Shown here: in pieces, positions 47,438 through 64,000 of the stretch
How the letters are laid out: each line of letters begins with the position of its first letter
Position numbering within the stretch: position 1 is the first letter of the stretch
Assembly: GCF_932294415.1 (NCBI RefSeq)
Contig: NC_065535.1
Coordinates: 81,613,862 to 81,677,861 of the forward strand
From: Quercus robur
Taxonomy: Eukaryota > Streptophyta > Magnoliopsida > Fagales > Fagaceae
Length of the DNA: 64,000 bases
Direction: 5' to 3'
Made by a program: the position numbers and the translations under genes
Notes under the pieces: model-generated
What the model was told of the DNA's origin: nothing
The model's input: the letters and a program-made list of their open reading frames with translations, nothing else
The model's database searches: none

Positions 47438-48320
47438 AGCACACTTATGGGTGCATAAAAAAAATATATTGAGAATAACTATTAACAAATTGGGAAAAGT
47501 TCACACATGCCCTAAGGGTATTGATTTAAAAAATATTTTTAGTAACTTTTTATGAAAAAAAAAAAAAACATTTAACTTTTTTGATAACTTTTTATATTTC
47601 TTGTGAAAATGATATTAAAATTTTATTAAAATGATGTATTAACTAATGCCCTAAGGATATTCGTTAACATGACCCTAAGAAATTAAAAGATGCTTGTTTC
47701 TTCCCTATTCTTTCTTGTCTTTGTTGACTTGTGTTTTGTTCAAATATGTATATTTATTTAAAATATTTTTTTTAGTTAGATAACTCTTCATAAAGGGAGA
47801 CCATCTTATTTTACTCTTCATGTATTTCTTTCAATTTAAATATTTTAACAATTATTCTTTATAATGAGTGAGAGACGAGGGTTTGAACTATGTTAGAACA
47901 TGTTTTAGTCTAAAATAGTTTTAGCTATTTGTTTGCAACTCGGAAAACATTTTTCATGTGTTTGGCTTTACAAAAAATTCCATCAAGGATGGGCTCAATA
48001 TTCATTAATAGAATTTTGTAGATCTCAACAAACTTTAAGAAACCAAAGGGATCAAGGAACTAAGATCGTCGACAATGTGACGGTCGTAAAATGAAGGTTG
48101 ATATAGGGTGGTGGTAATCGCAAAACACAAATCAATATTTTGTGATCGTAGTAGTGAATTGAAGGTCAATTTGGGGATAATGGTGATCTCAAAACATAGA
48201 TCTATTGGGGATGGTCACGAAACATTGATTAGTATTTTAAGTCACACCAAAAACCTTGGAGAAGATGTTTTAGGGTGAAATATACACAATATAGGTTCTA
48301 TTTAAATCATTTTATTACTA
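47438..48320. other. Gene-free stretch right of the MULE
   Basis: AT-rich intergenic DNA. A repeated GGTTGATATAGGG/GGTCAATTTGGGG clause around 48090 and 48170 is the only internal repetition seen. Confidence 0.5.
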
Positions 48321-48449
48321 CCACACTCTTTTGGCGTGATAGTCACTTTACAAATACAAGTTATTGTATTTATATATATAAAAAAAAAAAAGTACAAGCT
48401 CTTGTGCGTGGAGTACTTACATAAAAACAAAATTATTTTCTTTATTAGG

Positions 48450-48802
48450 ACAAAGTTTAGCTACAAAATTGATTGTAACCTAAGACTACAAACTTACTTA
48501 ATAAAATAAATATTATTATTCTTAATACACATGTTAAATTTTGTGTTAATCGGATATTATTTACTATATGATCTATAAGATTATATTTTATGCATAATTT
48601 TAAACTACAAAAACTTGTAATTTAAACAATTTTTTAATGACATAGTTATTGATCTTTAGTTTTTTATAAATTTTGTAAGTATAGAAGATATAAGAAGAAG
48701 ATGTAATTTAATGATGGATTTATCAAAATTCACTTCCAATAAAAAAATATTGAGTAAATTTGTAGTTTTAAGTTACAACTAATTTTGTAACTAAATTTTG
48801 TT
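48450..48802. mobile_element. TIR-type MITE (family copy 3, most complete)
   Basis: 353 bp with about 45-bp imperfect inverted ends: ACAAAGTTTAGCTACAAAAT at the left, and the right end reverse-complements to ACAAAATTTAGTTACAAAAT. Relative to the copies at 7608 and 32016 it lies in the opposite orientation. No coding capacity. Target duplication not resolved. Confidence 0.75.
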
Positions 48803-48959
48803 GATCATCTAATTTTTAGTGATATGAAAAAAAAAAAAAAAAAAAAAAATCTAAAAACTTCAACCAAAAAAAAACGCAGGACCTAAGGCCCAACAAAAAA
48901 AGTGAAGGCCCAAGCCCACACGCGCACACCGCTTTCCTCGCCGTCAAGAAAACTATCTG

Positions 48960-49115
48960 AGTCCTATATATAAAATATAAATGGATTCCCAGTTTTATTT
49001 AAGCTAACACAGAGCTACCCACCCAGATTCTATCAATAGAAACTCAAACAAAGCGAACAGTAACTTCAAAATCAGATCCCAAATCGAAACCCTAACCCTA
49101 ACTCTCATTCCGACG
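48960..49115 (+). promoter_or_regulatory. RPT6 promoter and 5' UTR
   Basis: TATA box TATATATAAA at 48965-48974, so the start of transcription is expected near 49000. A double telo-box AAACCCTAACCCTAA at 49087-49101 lies 15 bases before the ATG, the same motif as in the STRAP leader. Confidence 0.7.
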
Positions 49116-55480
<6,365 letters not shown>

Positions 55481-58270
55481 TGTTCCTATATGTTAATGTT
55501 TTGTTTCACTCCACTCTTTGAGCCATTGATCCGTGGCTTTGTTCTTCAAACACAGCCAACAGTTCAGTTCTTTGTATGGATATAAAAAACAGGGCGGGGG
55601 TGCCTACACTTGTTGAAGTTTTTAAAATACCACTGGCATCTCTGTTTATTTTGTTAAATATTCTTTTGTGATACATTTTTATGTAATATGTGTTTTACTT
55701 CAAGTATCTGACAACAATGTTCCTTGACAATGACTGTCAATCTTTTATCAATCTATTGGTTAGATGACCAGAATGATAATTAAAAATTTGTGCTTAGTGG
55801 ACAAGCACATGTGGCTTAGTTTTCTGGGCATGTGTAGCTGTAGCAACATAGCACTCAGGGATCAATCATAACATGTAGTGCTAGTTGTGCTCGGTTTTGG
55901 GCTTCTATTCTCCTCCAAAAGAAAAAAGTTTAGGAATTCTATCAGGTTTCATAATGCTTTGGATCCTACAATTTGATTCCTCCAAGCATTGGTTTAGTAG
56001 TTCTCTAGGTTTTATGAGATCCATGAGGTGTTGGATTTTAGAGATTATTTCTTGGAATTATTAAGTGTGTGGAATGAAGTTAAAATATATTAGGGGCATA
56101 GTTAGATATTCAAAAAAGTTTGGATATTTAAAAAAATAAAAACCAATAAAGATGAAAGAGATGACCTTATTAGAGGTTATGATCTCAGTTTTAAGTGGGG
56201 GTGCATTCTAGTGTTAGCTTGGTTACCTTGGTAGGTTAGAGTAAAAAATTGTTTTTATTTGTTTAGCAAACTATTCAAGTTGAAGTCTAAGTTTAAGCTC
56301 AACAATAAAATAAGTTAAATTCAAACATAATAATGTGTTCGTAAACAAATTCGCAAAATAAAACTAGATTTAATGATTTATATATTTACTTGTGTAAATG
56401 TATACTTACATAAACTTGAAACTGTATTGAATAACTTTGTAAATAGATTTATATGATATCAAATTATTATTTATAGTTTTTTTATAATATCATAAACAAT
56501 TCATTTATAGTAAAAATTCATAAATTTGTGAAAAGATCAAAAATTTTAGACATGATTTTACCATATAAAAGAAAAGAATAAGTTAATTAACTAGCTTGTC
56601 AATAAACTTGAGCTTAATCGACAAGAAAATGAACTAAATTTGAACATGTAGTCTTATATAGTAATGAGTTAGAACTTGAATTATATTCAAAATAAAATTA
56701 AAAGAACAAGTTTGAACTTTTAATAGTCGACTCAATTTTCTTGTTTATAGTTCTCAACCTAAATTTGTGTGGAGGTATTCTCTAGTATTAGCTTGGTCCC
56801 CTCATCAATGTGCCAAGGCAAACTCCAAATTCATAAATCTGGCTGCCATTGTCTTTTTTTTTTGGGAATAATCTGGCTGCTATTGTTGACCAATGGGGTT
56901 TTCATTGATTTCATATTTGACTTTAAATATGGTTCTTTATTTCCTCATAGGTTACAACTTCCATAAGGTTTCTACTTTAATAAATTTCATTTTAGGGACA
57001 AGCCAAAAAGGATTTTATTAACAATCCTCGTATTTGGTTATGTACTGTGATTTGTGAACTACCCCCATAGTTGAGAAGAAAGTGCTAGAAAAAAGAAAAA
57101 AGAAAAAAAAGAATGATGGCATTCCATTTGAAAATAATATATTAGTAAGTAAAAAAAAATTCGAATGATTGCATTTTATTTGAAAATAAGTGTATATATA
57201 TATATATATTCTGTCTCATTTCATTTCGGGATAAGTAGCTAATACTAATCTAATAAGTAAGGTAGTTGTTGCTTGACCAATTAGCTTAGACACTAGACAA
57301 CATATGCCTACCCATTTTATCTCACCCTAATGATCCGTTTGGATTGAGGGAGAGGGAATAGAGTAGATTTAGTACAAAAATTAGCTTATAGTAATGTAAT
57401 GGTTCTCTTAATTATGCTATGCTCATATATGAGACATTTGCTGTTCTCCACCAACAAACCAAGAAGTTGGCTTTCCCAACACAAATATGAGGTCGTCCCC
57501 TTTATTCTATGTTGACCCCTGCCGAGAATGACTTTTTGGGAAGCCTATTCCCACTATGCTCATAGTCTGATAGGCTTGCCAACTGTAGTGGGGAGGATAT
57601 ATATATAACTCATTTGTTGTATATATACTCTTGAAGTTTGGACTAAAATCATTAGGGTTTAATTAAAAATAAACATTATCTCACACATATAAAACTTATG
57701 TAGAATTTTTAAAGATATTCATTTGTTGTAATTGTATCCTTAAAGTATAGATTAAAATGAAACTATTAAGGTTCGGTTAAAAATAAACATTATCTCACAG
57801 ATATGACACCTATGTGGATGTGATTAGACACAATCCCCCCAAAAATTTTTGTTTCTACAATTTTCAGCCATTTTGTCTCCATCTCATGCCAACCGCTCAC
57901 TATTCTCACACAAACAAAATTACCATTAAACATAAACCCCTCATTCCTCTTTCTTTTTGTTAGATGCATCTTAGTTCCTATCCAACAATTTGTTCGTGAT
58001 AGTTATCCGTGGTAGCTTTAGAAATATTTTTAGGATATTCACTAAAAAATTTAACAAGTGAAGACTTAAAAAAAAAAAAAAAAAATCTCGGAATATGAAT
58101 GTGAATAGTAAGAATAAAAAATATCACGTACATCATTATTGGGGAGAGAATGCGAATGGTAAGAAAACTCCTCCAACTATTCATCAAAAAAGAAAAAAAA
58201 AAAAAAAAAAAAACTCCTCCAACTCAACAACCACGCTCGGCATTAAACACACTTGAAATAAAAAGACAAA
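55481..58270. other. RPT6 3' flank and intergenic repeats
   Basis: The first ~300 bp is RPT6 3' UTR and is shared with the duplicated copy. An AT-rich block at 56227-56768 is bracketed by similar ~25-bp sequences (ATTCTAGTGTTAGCTTGGTT near 56207 and TCTCTAGTATTAGCTTGGTC near 56778), which suggests an insertion. No gene seen. Confidence 0.5.
57611..57828 (+). repeat. 109-bp tandem duplication
   Basis: CATTTGTTGTA... at 57611 recurs at 57720. Both units share AAAAATAAACATTATCTCAC and CTATTAGGGTTTAATT-like segments, with about 20 percent divergence by eye. Confidence 0.75.
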
Positions 58271-58289
58271 ATTGCCCTTGAAAATCCCC

Positions 58290-58503
58290 GCCATTGGCAT
58301 TAACACTCTTTCAACTCCAAACCTACCTCCACAGCCACTACTAGCATCGCCGCCGGAGCTACGCTGCCGAAAATCACTAGTTCCGACAAGACTGGCCTTT
58401 GTCTCGTCGGAAAATACCCAAAATGGTCTCTCCTTCTCGTTGCTTCCAAACCCCAACGCCGGAAGCTTTCTCGTCTCTTCCAACATCTGTCGTCACAAGA
58501 AGG
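58290..58503 (+). other. Orphan exon-like segment upstream of the PPR gene
   Basis: A GC-richer block, open from about 58272, reads like a plastid-targeting N-terminus (INTLSTPNLPPQPLL, then LAFVSSENTQNGLSF) and ends at a good splice donor (CACAAGAAG|GTTTTC near 58502). There is no ATG in this frame, although ATT replaces it where a start would fall (58293-58303 region). No continuing exon of the same protein is recognised downstream. It may be a broken first exon of a plastid protein gene, or the leader exon of the PPR transcript. Confidence 0.35.
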
Positions 58504-59171
58504 TTTTCTTCTCTCTCCTTTTCTGTATTTTTTCACATCTTCGGATTTGGCACCATAATAAGACCTTACAAGGGTCTTATTTTTATAACCAAATCTCACT
58601 TGAAAGATAAACGTTTTTGGCTTTGCAGTTCTGTAATGGGGAGTGAGATTTGGGTGTTTTTGGTTTAGGGAAGAGACGGGTCTGATGGGGTTGGGGTTTA
58701 TTGTTTTAGTTTGTATCCCTATTTTATTATCAATGTCTATAAACTTACATGAGATTGGGCTGCCTAGATTAATATTCATGGTTCCTTTGCAGGTAATGTA
58801 TGATGCTCAGACTTCATGCTGAAGTAAGATCATATATTGCTATCAGTGGACTTTGTTACTTGCATATTAGCAATAAATAAAGAGTACATTTTGTTAGACA
58901 CCTTTTGATTATATCAACATTAGTCACGTTTATCATTGAGTCTATATACCCTGTTTCTTTTGGTTTGCACCATGGCACTATGTTGCGCATGTAAATGCTT
59001 CTCTTTTTGAAAGCTAGTTTTTTTTCCCAAAAAAAAAAAAAAAAAGGTTTGATATTGCTCCAAACTCCAGAGGGCTTTACCTAGCTGTATAGTGTACTAC
59101 TACTAGTCCATTCTGTCTTCACAAACCATATGAGCTTAAAATTTTGAAATTGCAGTGAGCTCACATAGTCA
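58504..59171. other. PPR upstream region
   Basis: AT-rich, with an A-run at 59029-59045. No TATA element stands out. Acceptor-like TTTGCAG near 58789-58795 and AATTGCAG near 59149-59156 would allow a spliced leader from the segment at 58290-58503. Confidence 0.4.
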
Positions 59172-61172
59172 ATGCTCTTCCAACACAACAACGTTGGGTT
59201 ATTCCACTTTATTTCCCGCCAATTCCTTTCAAAGCCACACCTTTTCTCAAGCATCTCTAGCAGCCCCAGGCTGAGCAAGACGTCATGCATTCAATACCTG
59301 AAGAACTGCGAATCCATGACCCATCTCAAACAAATCCAGACCCAGATCTTCCGGGTTGGTCTCCACCAAAACCATGACACCCTCAACAAACTCATGGTCT
59401 TCTGCACTGACCCATCTCTTGGGAACTTGCACTACGCTGAGAAAATCTTCAATTATATCCAAAACCCGAGCTTGTTCATATACAACGTGTTGATGAAAGC
59501 ATTTGCAAAGAAGGGTAGCTTTAGAAAATCCATTTGGGTCTTTGGCCAATTGAGAAAACATGGTCTTTGGCCCGACAATTTTACGTACCCATATGCCTTC
59601 AAAGCGATTGGGTGTTTAGGTGAGTCTTGGAAGGGTGCGAAGGTTCATGGGTTTGTGGTGAAGACTGGGCTTGAGTTTGATACCTACGTTTGTAACTCGC
59701 TTATGGACATGTATGCTGAACTGGGCAAGGTTGAGAATTTCAAGAAGCTGTTCGATGAAATGCCTGAGAGAGACAAGGTGTCTTGGAACGTTATGATTTC
59801 AGGCTATGTTAGGCGTAGGAGGTTTGAGGATGCTGTGAATGTTTTTTGGCAAATGCGAAGGGAGAGCAATGAGAAGCCTGATGAAGCCACAGTTGTAAGC
59901 ACTCTGTCAGCTTGTACAACTTTGAAAAATTTGGAGCTTGGTAAGGAAATTCACGGTTATGTTGCAAATGAGCTTGGATTTACTACTGTCATTGGGAATG
60001 CTTTGTTAGACATGTATGCTAAGTGTGGCTGTTTAAGTGTAGCCCGGCAAATTTTTGATGAGATGCATACAAAGAATGTGATTTGTTGGACCAGTATGGT
60101 GTCTGGGTATGTGAACTGTGGTGAGCTGGATGAAGCTAGAAAGTTGTTTGAGAAGAGTCCCACTCGGGATATAGTTCTTTGGACAGCTATGATTAATGGG
60201 TATGTGCAGTTTAACCGTTTTGATGAGGCGGTGGCTCTATTTCGAGAGATGCAAATTAGAAGGGTTAAACCAGATAAATTCACCGTGGTTGCTCTCCTCA
60301 CAGGTTGTGCTCAGTTGGGAGCTCTAGAGCAAGGAAAATGGATTCATGGATACATAGATGAGAATAGAATTTCGGTGGATACAGTCGTCGGCACTTCTCT
60401 TATAGAAATGCATGCAAAATGTGGGTGTGTGGAGAAGTCTTTGGACATTTTCTATGAGTTAAAGGAAAAAGATACAGCCTCTTGGACTTCAATCATTTGT
60501 GCGCTTGCCATGAATGGTAAGACAAGCAAAGCACTTGAGTTGTTCTTAGAGATGAAACAAGCTGGGGCCACACCTGATGATATCACCTTTATTGGTGTTT
60601 TAAGCGCTTGTGGTCATGGAGGATTGGTTGAGGAAGGCCGCCAGTTCTTTAATTCAATGACAAAGCAGTATGAGATTGAGCCGAAACTAGAACACTATGG
60701 GTGTCTGATTGACCTTCTTGGTCGAGCTGGAAAGTTGGACGAGGCAGAGAAATTGATAGAAGAAGTCCCTAAAGAAAATAGTGAGATCTTAGTTCCACTT
60801 TATGGTTCTTTGCTTAGTGCTTGCAGAATCCATGGCGATGTTGAGATGGGTGAACAGGTGGCTGAGTGGCTGGTGAAAATTGAGTCAAGTGATTCCAGTA
60901 TTCATACGCTCCTTGCCAATATTTATGCCTCTGCTGACAGATGGGAAGATGTAACAAAAGTGAGAAGGAAAATGAAAGATTTTGGTGTCAAAAAGGTGCC
61001 TGGATGTAGTTCAATTGAGGTTAATGGGATTGTCCATGAGTTTGTTGTTGGAGATCCATCTCATTCAGAAATGAGAGAAATATATTCCATGTTAGATAGA
61101 CTGTCAAGACCTTTGTTGGATTCAGAAGAGAGTGAGATTGAAAGAGAAATCCTGGTTCCAGTTTGTTGGTGA
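59172..61172 (+). CDS. Pentatricopeptide repeat protein, PLS class, E+ subgroup (At1g31430-like)
   Basis: Intronless 666-residue organelle RNA-binding protein. A targeting-like N-terminus (MLFQHNNVGLFHFISRQFLS, Ser/Arg/Phe-rich) is followed by P, L and S repeats from about residue 70 (for example DKVSWNVMISGYVRRRRFED, DIVLWTAMINGYVQFNRFDE). The C-terminus has E and E+ motifs (SLLSACRIHGDVEMGEQVAE, NIYASADRWEDVTKVRRKMK, then PGCSSIEVNGIVHEF). No DYW domain is present. The sequence matches my memory of Arabidopsis At1g31430 along most of its length. E/E+ PPR proteins usually specify single C-to-U editing sites in plastid or mitochondrial transcripts and recruit a DYW partner in trans. The frame is intact. 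A downstream Met could be used, but the first ATG gives the targeting sequence. Confidence 0.92.
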   Translation: MLFQHNNVGLFHFISRQFLSKPHLFSSISSSPRLSKTSCIQYLKNCESMTHLKQIQTQIFRVGLHQNHDTLNKLMVFCTDPSLGNLHYAEKIFNYIQNPSLFIYNVLMKAFAKKGSFRKSIWVFGQLRKHGLWPDNFTYPYAFKAIGCLGESWKGAKVHGFVVKTGLEFDTYVCNSLMDMYAELGKVENFKKLFDEMPERDKVSWNVMISGYVRRRRFEDAVNVFWQMRRESNEKPDEATVVSTLSACTTLKNLELGKEIHGYVANELGFTTVIGNALLDMYAKCGCLSVARQIFDEMHTKNVICWTSMVSGYVNCGELDEARKLFEKSPTRDIVLWTAMINGYVQFNRFDEAVALFREMQIRRVKPDKFTVVALLTGCAQLGALEQGKWIHGYIDENRISVDTVVGTSLIEMHAKCGCVEKSLDIFYELKEKDTASWTSIICALAMNGKTSKALELFLEMKQAGATPDDITFIGVLSACGHGGLVEEGRQFFNSMTKQYEIEPKLEHYGCLIDLLGRAGKLDEAEKLIEEVPKENSEILVPLYGSLLSACRIHGDVEMGEQVAEWLVKIESSDSSIHTLLANIYASADRWEDVTKVRRKMKDFGVKKVPGCSSIEVNGIVHEFVVGDPSHSEMREIYSMLDRLSRPLLDSEESEIEREILVPVCW

Positions 61173-61432
61173 GGAACAAAGCTGCATTTTCAGAATTTTG
61201 CAAGCCACAGTGGAGCTATGAGAAAAAAGTTTATGACAATTTGCAGTTTGCTCAACAATAAACATTATTTATTGTTCAGCCACCAGAGAAGAGTGGGTCC
61301 AAGAATTCTCAGGTTAGAGAGGTTTCAAGTGATCATCAAAGACCCATAGCTCTAGAAGAAATGAGTAAACATGCTTGAATTGTCTTGGTGATTGGGTTTC
61401 TCAAATGAAAATGGGAAATTCTAAAGGAGTGG

Positions 61433-63980
61433 TCCGTCAACAAGAGTTGCTCTCTGCAATGACAGTTATGTGCTTCATTTAATCTTACCAAGAAAAGTTG
61501 ATCCATTGGTCAACCTTATGAAAGTTGAAAAGGTTCTCGATTCCACATATGACATGATTGGTGGTCTTGACTAGCAAATTAAAGAGATAAAGGAGGTTTG
61601 TCTCGTCTACCCCTTTACTTTCTGCATTCTAACTCCAAGTCTTAGTGTCTCCTTACTACTTCCTTGATTAGGGAGGCATATTAGGTGGTTGATTGATATA
61701 ACGGTTTATTCATGATTTGTAATTATCTTTCCAGGTCATTGAGCTTCGAATCAAACATCCCGAGTTATTTGAGTCTTAGAATAGCTCAATCGAAGGTAAC
61801 ATGATGTTGCCACATTAACTTGTAGGTTTATTTCTTTACTTAATAGACATTGGTGCTTATGGTTTTCACCAACTCTCTCTTTCTACATGATAGGGTGTCC
61901 TGCTATATGGGCCACCTGGTACAGGCAAAAGGCTGTTGGCTAGGGCAAAAGACTGCTGGCTAGGGCTGTGGCTCATCATACTGATTGTACTCTCGTCAGG
62001 GTTTCTGGTTCAGAATTAGTTCAGAAGTATATTGGAGAAGGTTCCAGAATGGTTAGGGAACTTTTTGTCATGGTCAGGTTTGTTTTTATCTTTTTAATAA
62101 GCCACATGCTCGATTTCTTCATAGCTGATTAGGCTTTGCTTTGTTTATGGAAAAATAGATTAGGAAAATGATTTTTTTTTCCTGTGTTAATGCTTGGCTG
62201 TGTAGTATTGAAGTGTTTTCATACCATGAAATTTAAATGCTGTGTGTGTGTTTGTGGGTGTATATCTGGTTTAGATGTCTCACCTTGTGGAACCTCTGAA
62301 TATACAAAGGAACCACTTTGCAATATTATCAGATTTGTGATGTGGCACAAGATATATTCATCTGTTTCTGATATGTTTCAGTTGTAGAGTTACCTGTGAT
62401 CATTCAGTAGTCTGAATACAAAAAAGAAGAAGAGAGATTGTGATGCATTAATGTTTCTGGTTTTACAATTCTATTAAACTAAGCATTTTGTATATCAACC
62501 TCTTTGTTTTTCTTTGGCAGGGAACACACTCCATCAATCATATTTATGGATGAAATAGACAGTATTGGATATGCTCAAATGGAATCTGGTAGTGGCAATG
62601 GTGACAGTGAAATGCAGTGGACTATGCTGGAGCTTCTTAACCTAACATTGTGCTTCCTAGTGTGAAACTGTTTGGATGTCTCAAAGCTCGTGTAATCAGT
62701 AGTTTGTGCTGGTGAAGTGCATCGGCACGTATTGCCATACACTTTTTTTTCTTTTTCTTTTCCTCTATTTTTTCATACGCCATCATGTAATGAGAATCTT
62801 AATACTTAGTTCTTAAATATTTGAATCATCTTAACCAAATCTTGTGTTGATACTTGTAATGCTTGAGGGAGTTTATGCAGTAAAATATGTGAACTTGAGT
62901 CAATTAGGTTAAACAACCTTGGTTAAAAATTTCAAATTTGGTGATGACCTCTATGGTTCAAGTGTTTCCTTGTGAAGGTGAAGTTTTAGTTTCAAAGTTA
63001 AACCCAGGGAGCATGTAACATGTCAATAAAAATTTAAAATTTTCAACTATTTAAACAAATTCATCTCTTATGGAAAGTATTTGGCAAGCAATGTCAAAAT
63101 AGGCTTTCATTCTTGTACTCAGGGAAGGTTATTACCCTATTAACCACAGGTTGTTTGATCTTACATATAGGGAAAAGAAAAGAAAAGAAAATTTTAAAAA
63201 GAAGAAAAAAACAGGTTGTTTGATGTAATGCTCCCAGGTTATAGCTGCAGCAGCTGCTGTTGACTATCTAAGGCTGCTATGCTGCCTTTGTTTTGAACTT
63301 ATTTTGGGATTTCCCCCTTAAAGATTGCCAGTATTTTATTCAGTTACACCAATCTCAACTCTCTTGGATAGATTTGGACAGAATGGTAAGAGTATAATCT
63401 TGTTAATTCCATAACGAGCTATTACACTGGGCTAGGCAAGTCTTCGGAAGTGAGGAATTGCGTGTGTTTTCTGTCCATAATCATATTTTTCACACATTTT
63501 TCTTTTTTGTTCTGCAGGCTGTGTGCACAGAAGCTGGGATGTTTGCTCTGAGGGAGAGGAGGGTTCATGTAACATAAGAAGATTTTGAGATGGCAGTGGC
63601 AAAGGTAATGAAGAAGGAGACCAAGAAAAACATGTCATTGCGGAAGCTATGGTAGTAGTGTTCCTATATGTTGATGTTTTGTCTCACTCCACCACCCTTT
63701 GAACCATTGACCTGTGTGGCTTTGTCCTTCACCCACAGCCAACAGTTCTGTTCTTCTTTGTATGGATATAAAAAACAGGGCGAGGGTGCCCTACACTTTG
63801 TTGAAGTTTTTAAAGTACCACTGGCATTTTTGTTTATTTTATTTTGTTAAATATTCTTTTGTGATACATTTTTATGTAATATCGGTCGTGTTTCACTTCT
63901 AGTATCGGACAAGAATGTCCCTTGACAATGACTGTTAATCTTTTATCAATCTATTGGTTAGACGACCAGAACGATCATAA
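61433..63980 (+). pseudogene. RPT6 pseudogene: Partial segmental duplicate of RPT6 (pseudogene)
   Basis: Aligns with RPT6 from inside exon 3 (about 51005) through the 3' UTR (about 55790), introns included, so it arose by DNA duplication, not retroposition. Exons 1-2 are absent. A deletion equivalent to about 52275-54465 removes the end of exon 6 and all of exons 7-8. Other damage: TAG in the exon 3 copy (61573), a 2-base loss in the exon 4 copy, Walker A changed to GTGKR and followed by a ~25-bp tandem duplication, TAA in the exon 9 copy and a premature TAG at its end. Divergence is about 7 percent over 120 bp of the exon 6 copy that I compared by eye. It cannot make an ATPase. Confidence 0.93.
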
Positions 63981-64000
63981 TTTCCAGCAAAAGTCTGCTT

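Noticed and set aside
58184-58486. 100-residue minus-strand frame upstream of the PPR gene
   Set aside because: Antisense shadow of the GC-rich exon-like block; no recognisable protein.

Overview
The window looks like nuclear DNA of a woody eudicot. It is AT-rich, with intron-containing plant genes widely spaced among transposons. Several dispersed repeats (a Tourist-like MITE at 8.5 kb, a tRNA-derived SINE at 31.4 kb, a solo LTR at 19.7 kb) resemble repeats I associate with Fagaceae (oak, chestnut, beech). That family assignment is recollection, not a search result.

Host genes, left to right: a 3-ketoacyl-CoA synthase of the KCS4/11/17 type (10.7-12.2 kb, +); a two-exon histone H2A.Z gene (14.6-18.1 kb, -) with a non-autonomous Mutator element in its 3.1 kb intron; a seven-exon STRAP-type WD40 gene (23.7-27.9 kb, -); a nine-exon 26S proteasome ATPase RPT6 gene (49.1-55.5 kb, +); an intronless E+-type pentatricopeptide repeat gene like Arabidopsis At1g31430 (59.2-61.2 kb, +); and a decayed partial RPT6 copy (61.4-64.0 kb, +). 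For the four spliced or complete genes the exon phases add up to full-length proteins. The genes are unrelated housekeeping or metabolic genes and form no pathway.

Transposons: the 3' two thirds of a Tat-lineage Ty3/gypsy fossil (1-6.8 kb) with a second archaeal-type RNase H, a 70-bp tandem array and an antisense ORF region; a hAT element with 8-bp target duplications and a solo LTR nested in it (19.2-20.8 kb); another small hAT (30.1 kb); fold-back MITEs (32.5-33.2 kb); a TIR-MITE family with copies at 7.6, 32.0 and 48.5 kb; SINEs; and a Helitron-like 3' end.

The outstanding feature is a 13.6-kb Mutator-like element at 33846-47428, bounded by a perfect 9-bp target duplication (ATGTTCATG). 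Its inverted arms are about 2.7 kb each and consist largely of a minisatellite whose unit carries the hairpin GGCAATGGGATTGCC plus a long A-tract, ordered into higher-order blocks. The outermost ~260 bp of the two arms look identical. Between the arms lie two genes in the same orientation: a MURA-type transposase with all catalytic and zinc-binding residues visible, and a five-exon plant mobile domain (PMD) gene. A third copy of the inner-arm minisatellite sits between the two genes. A diverged end of an older relative lies 40 bp outside the left arm. This is the best candidate for an undescribed system here: a giant PMD-carrying MULE with hairpin-satellite arms.
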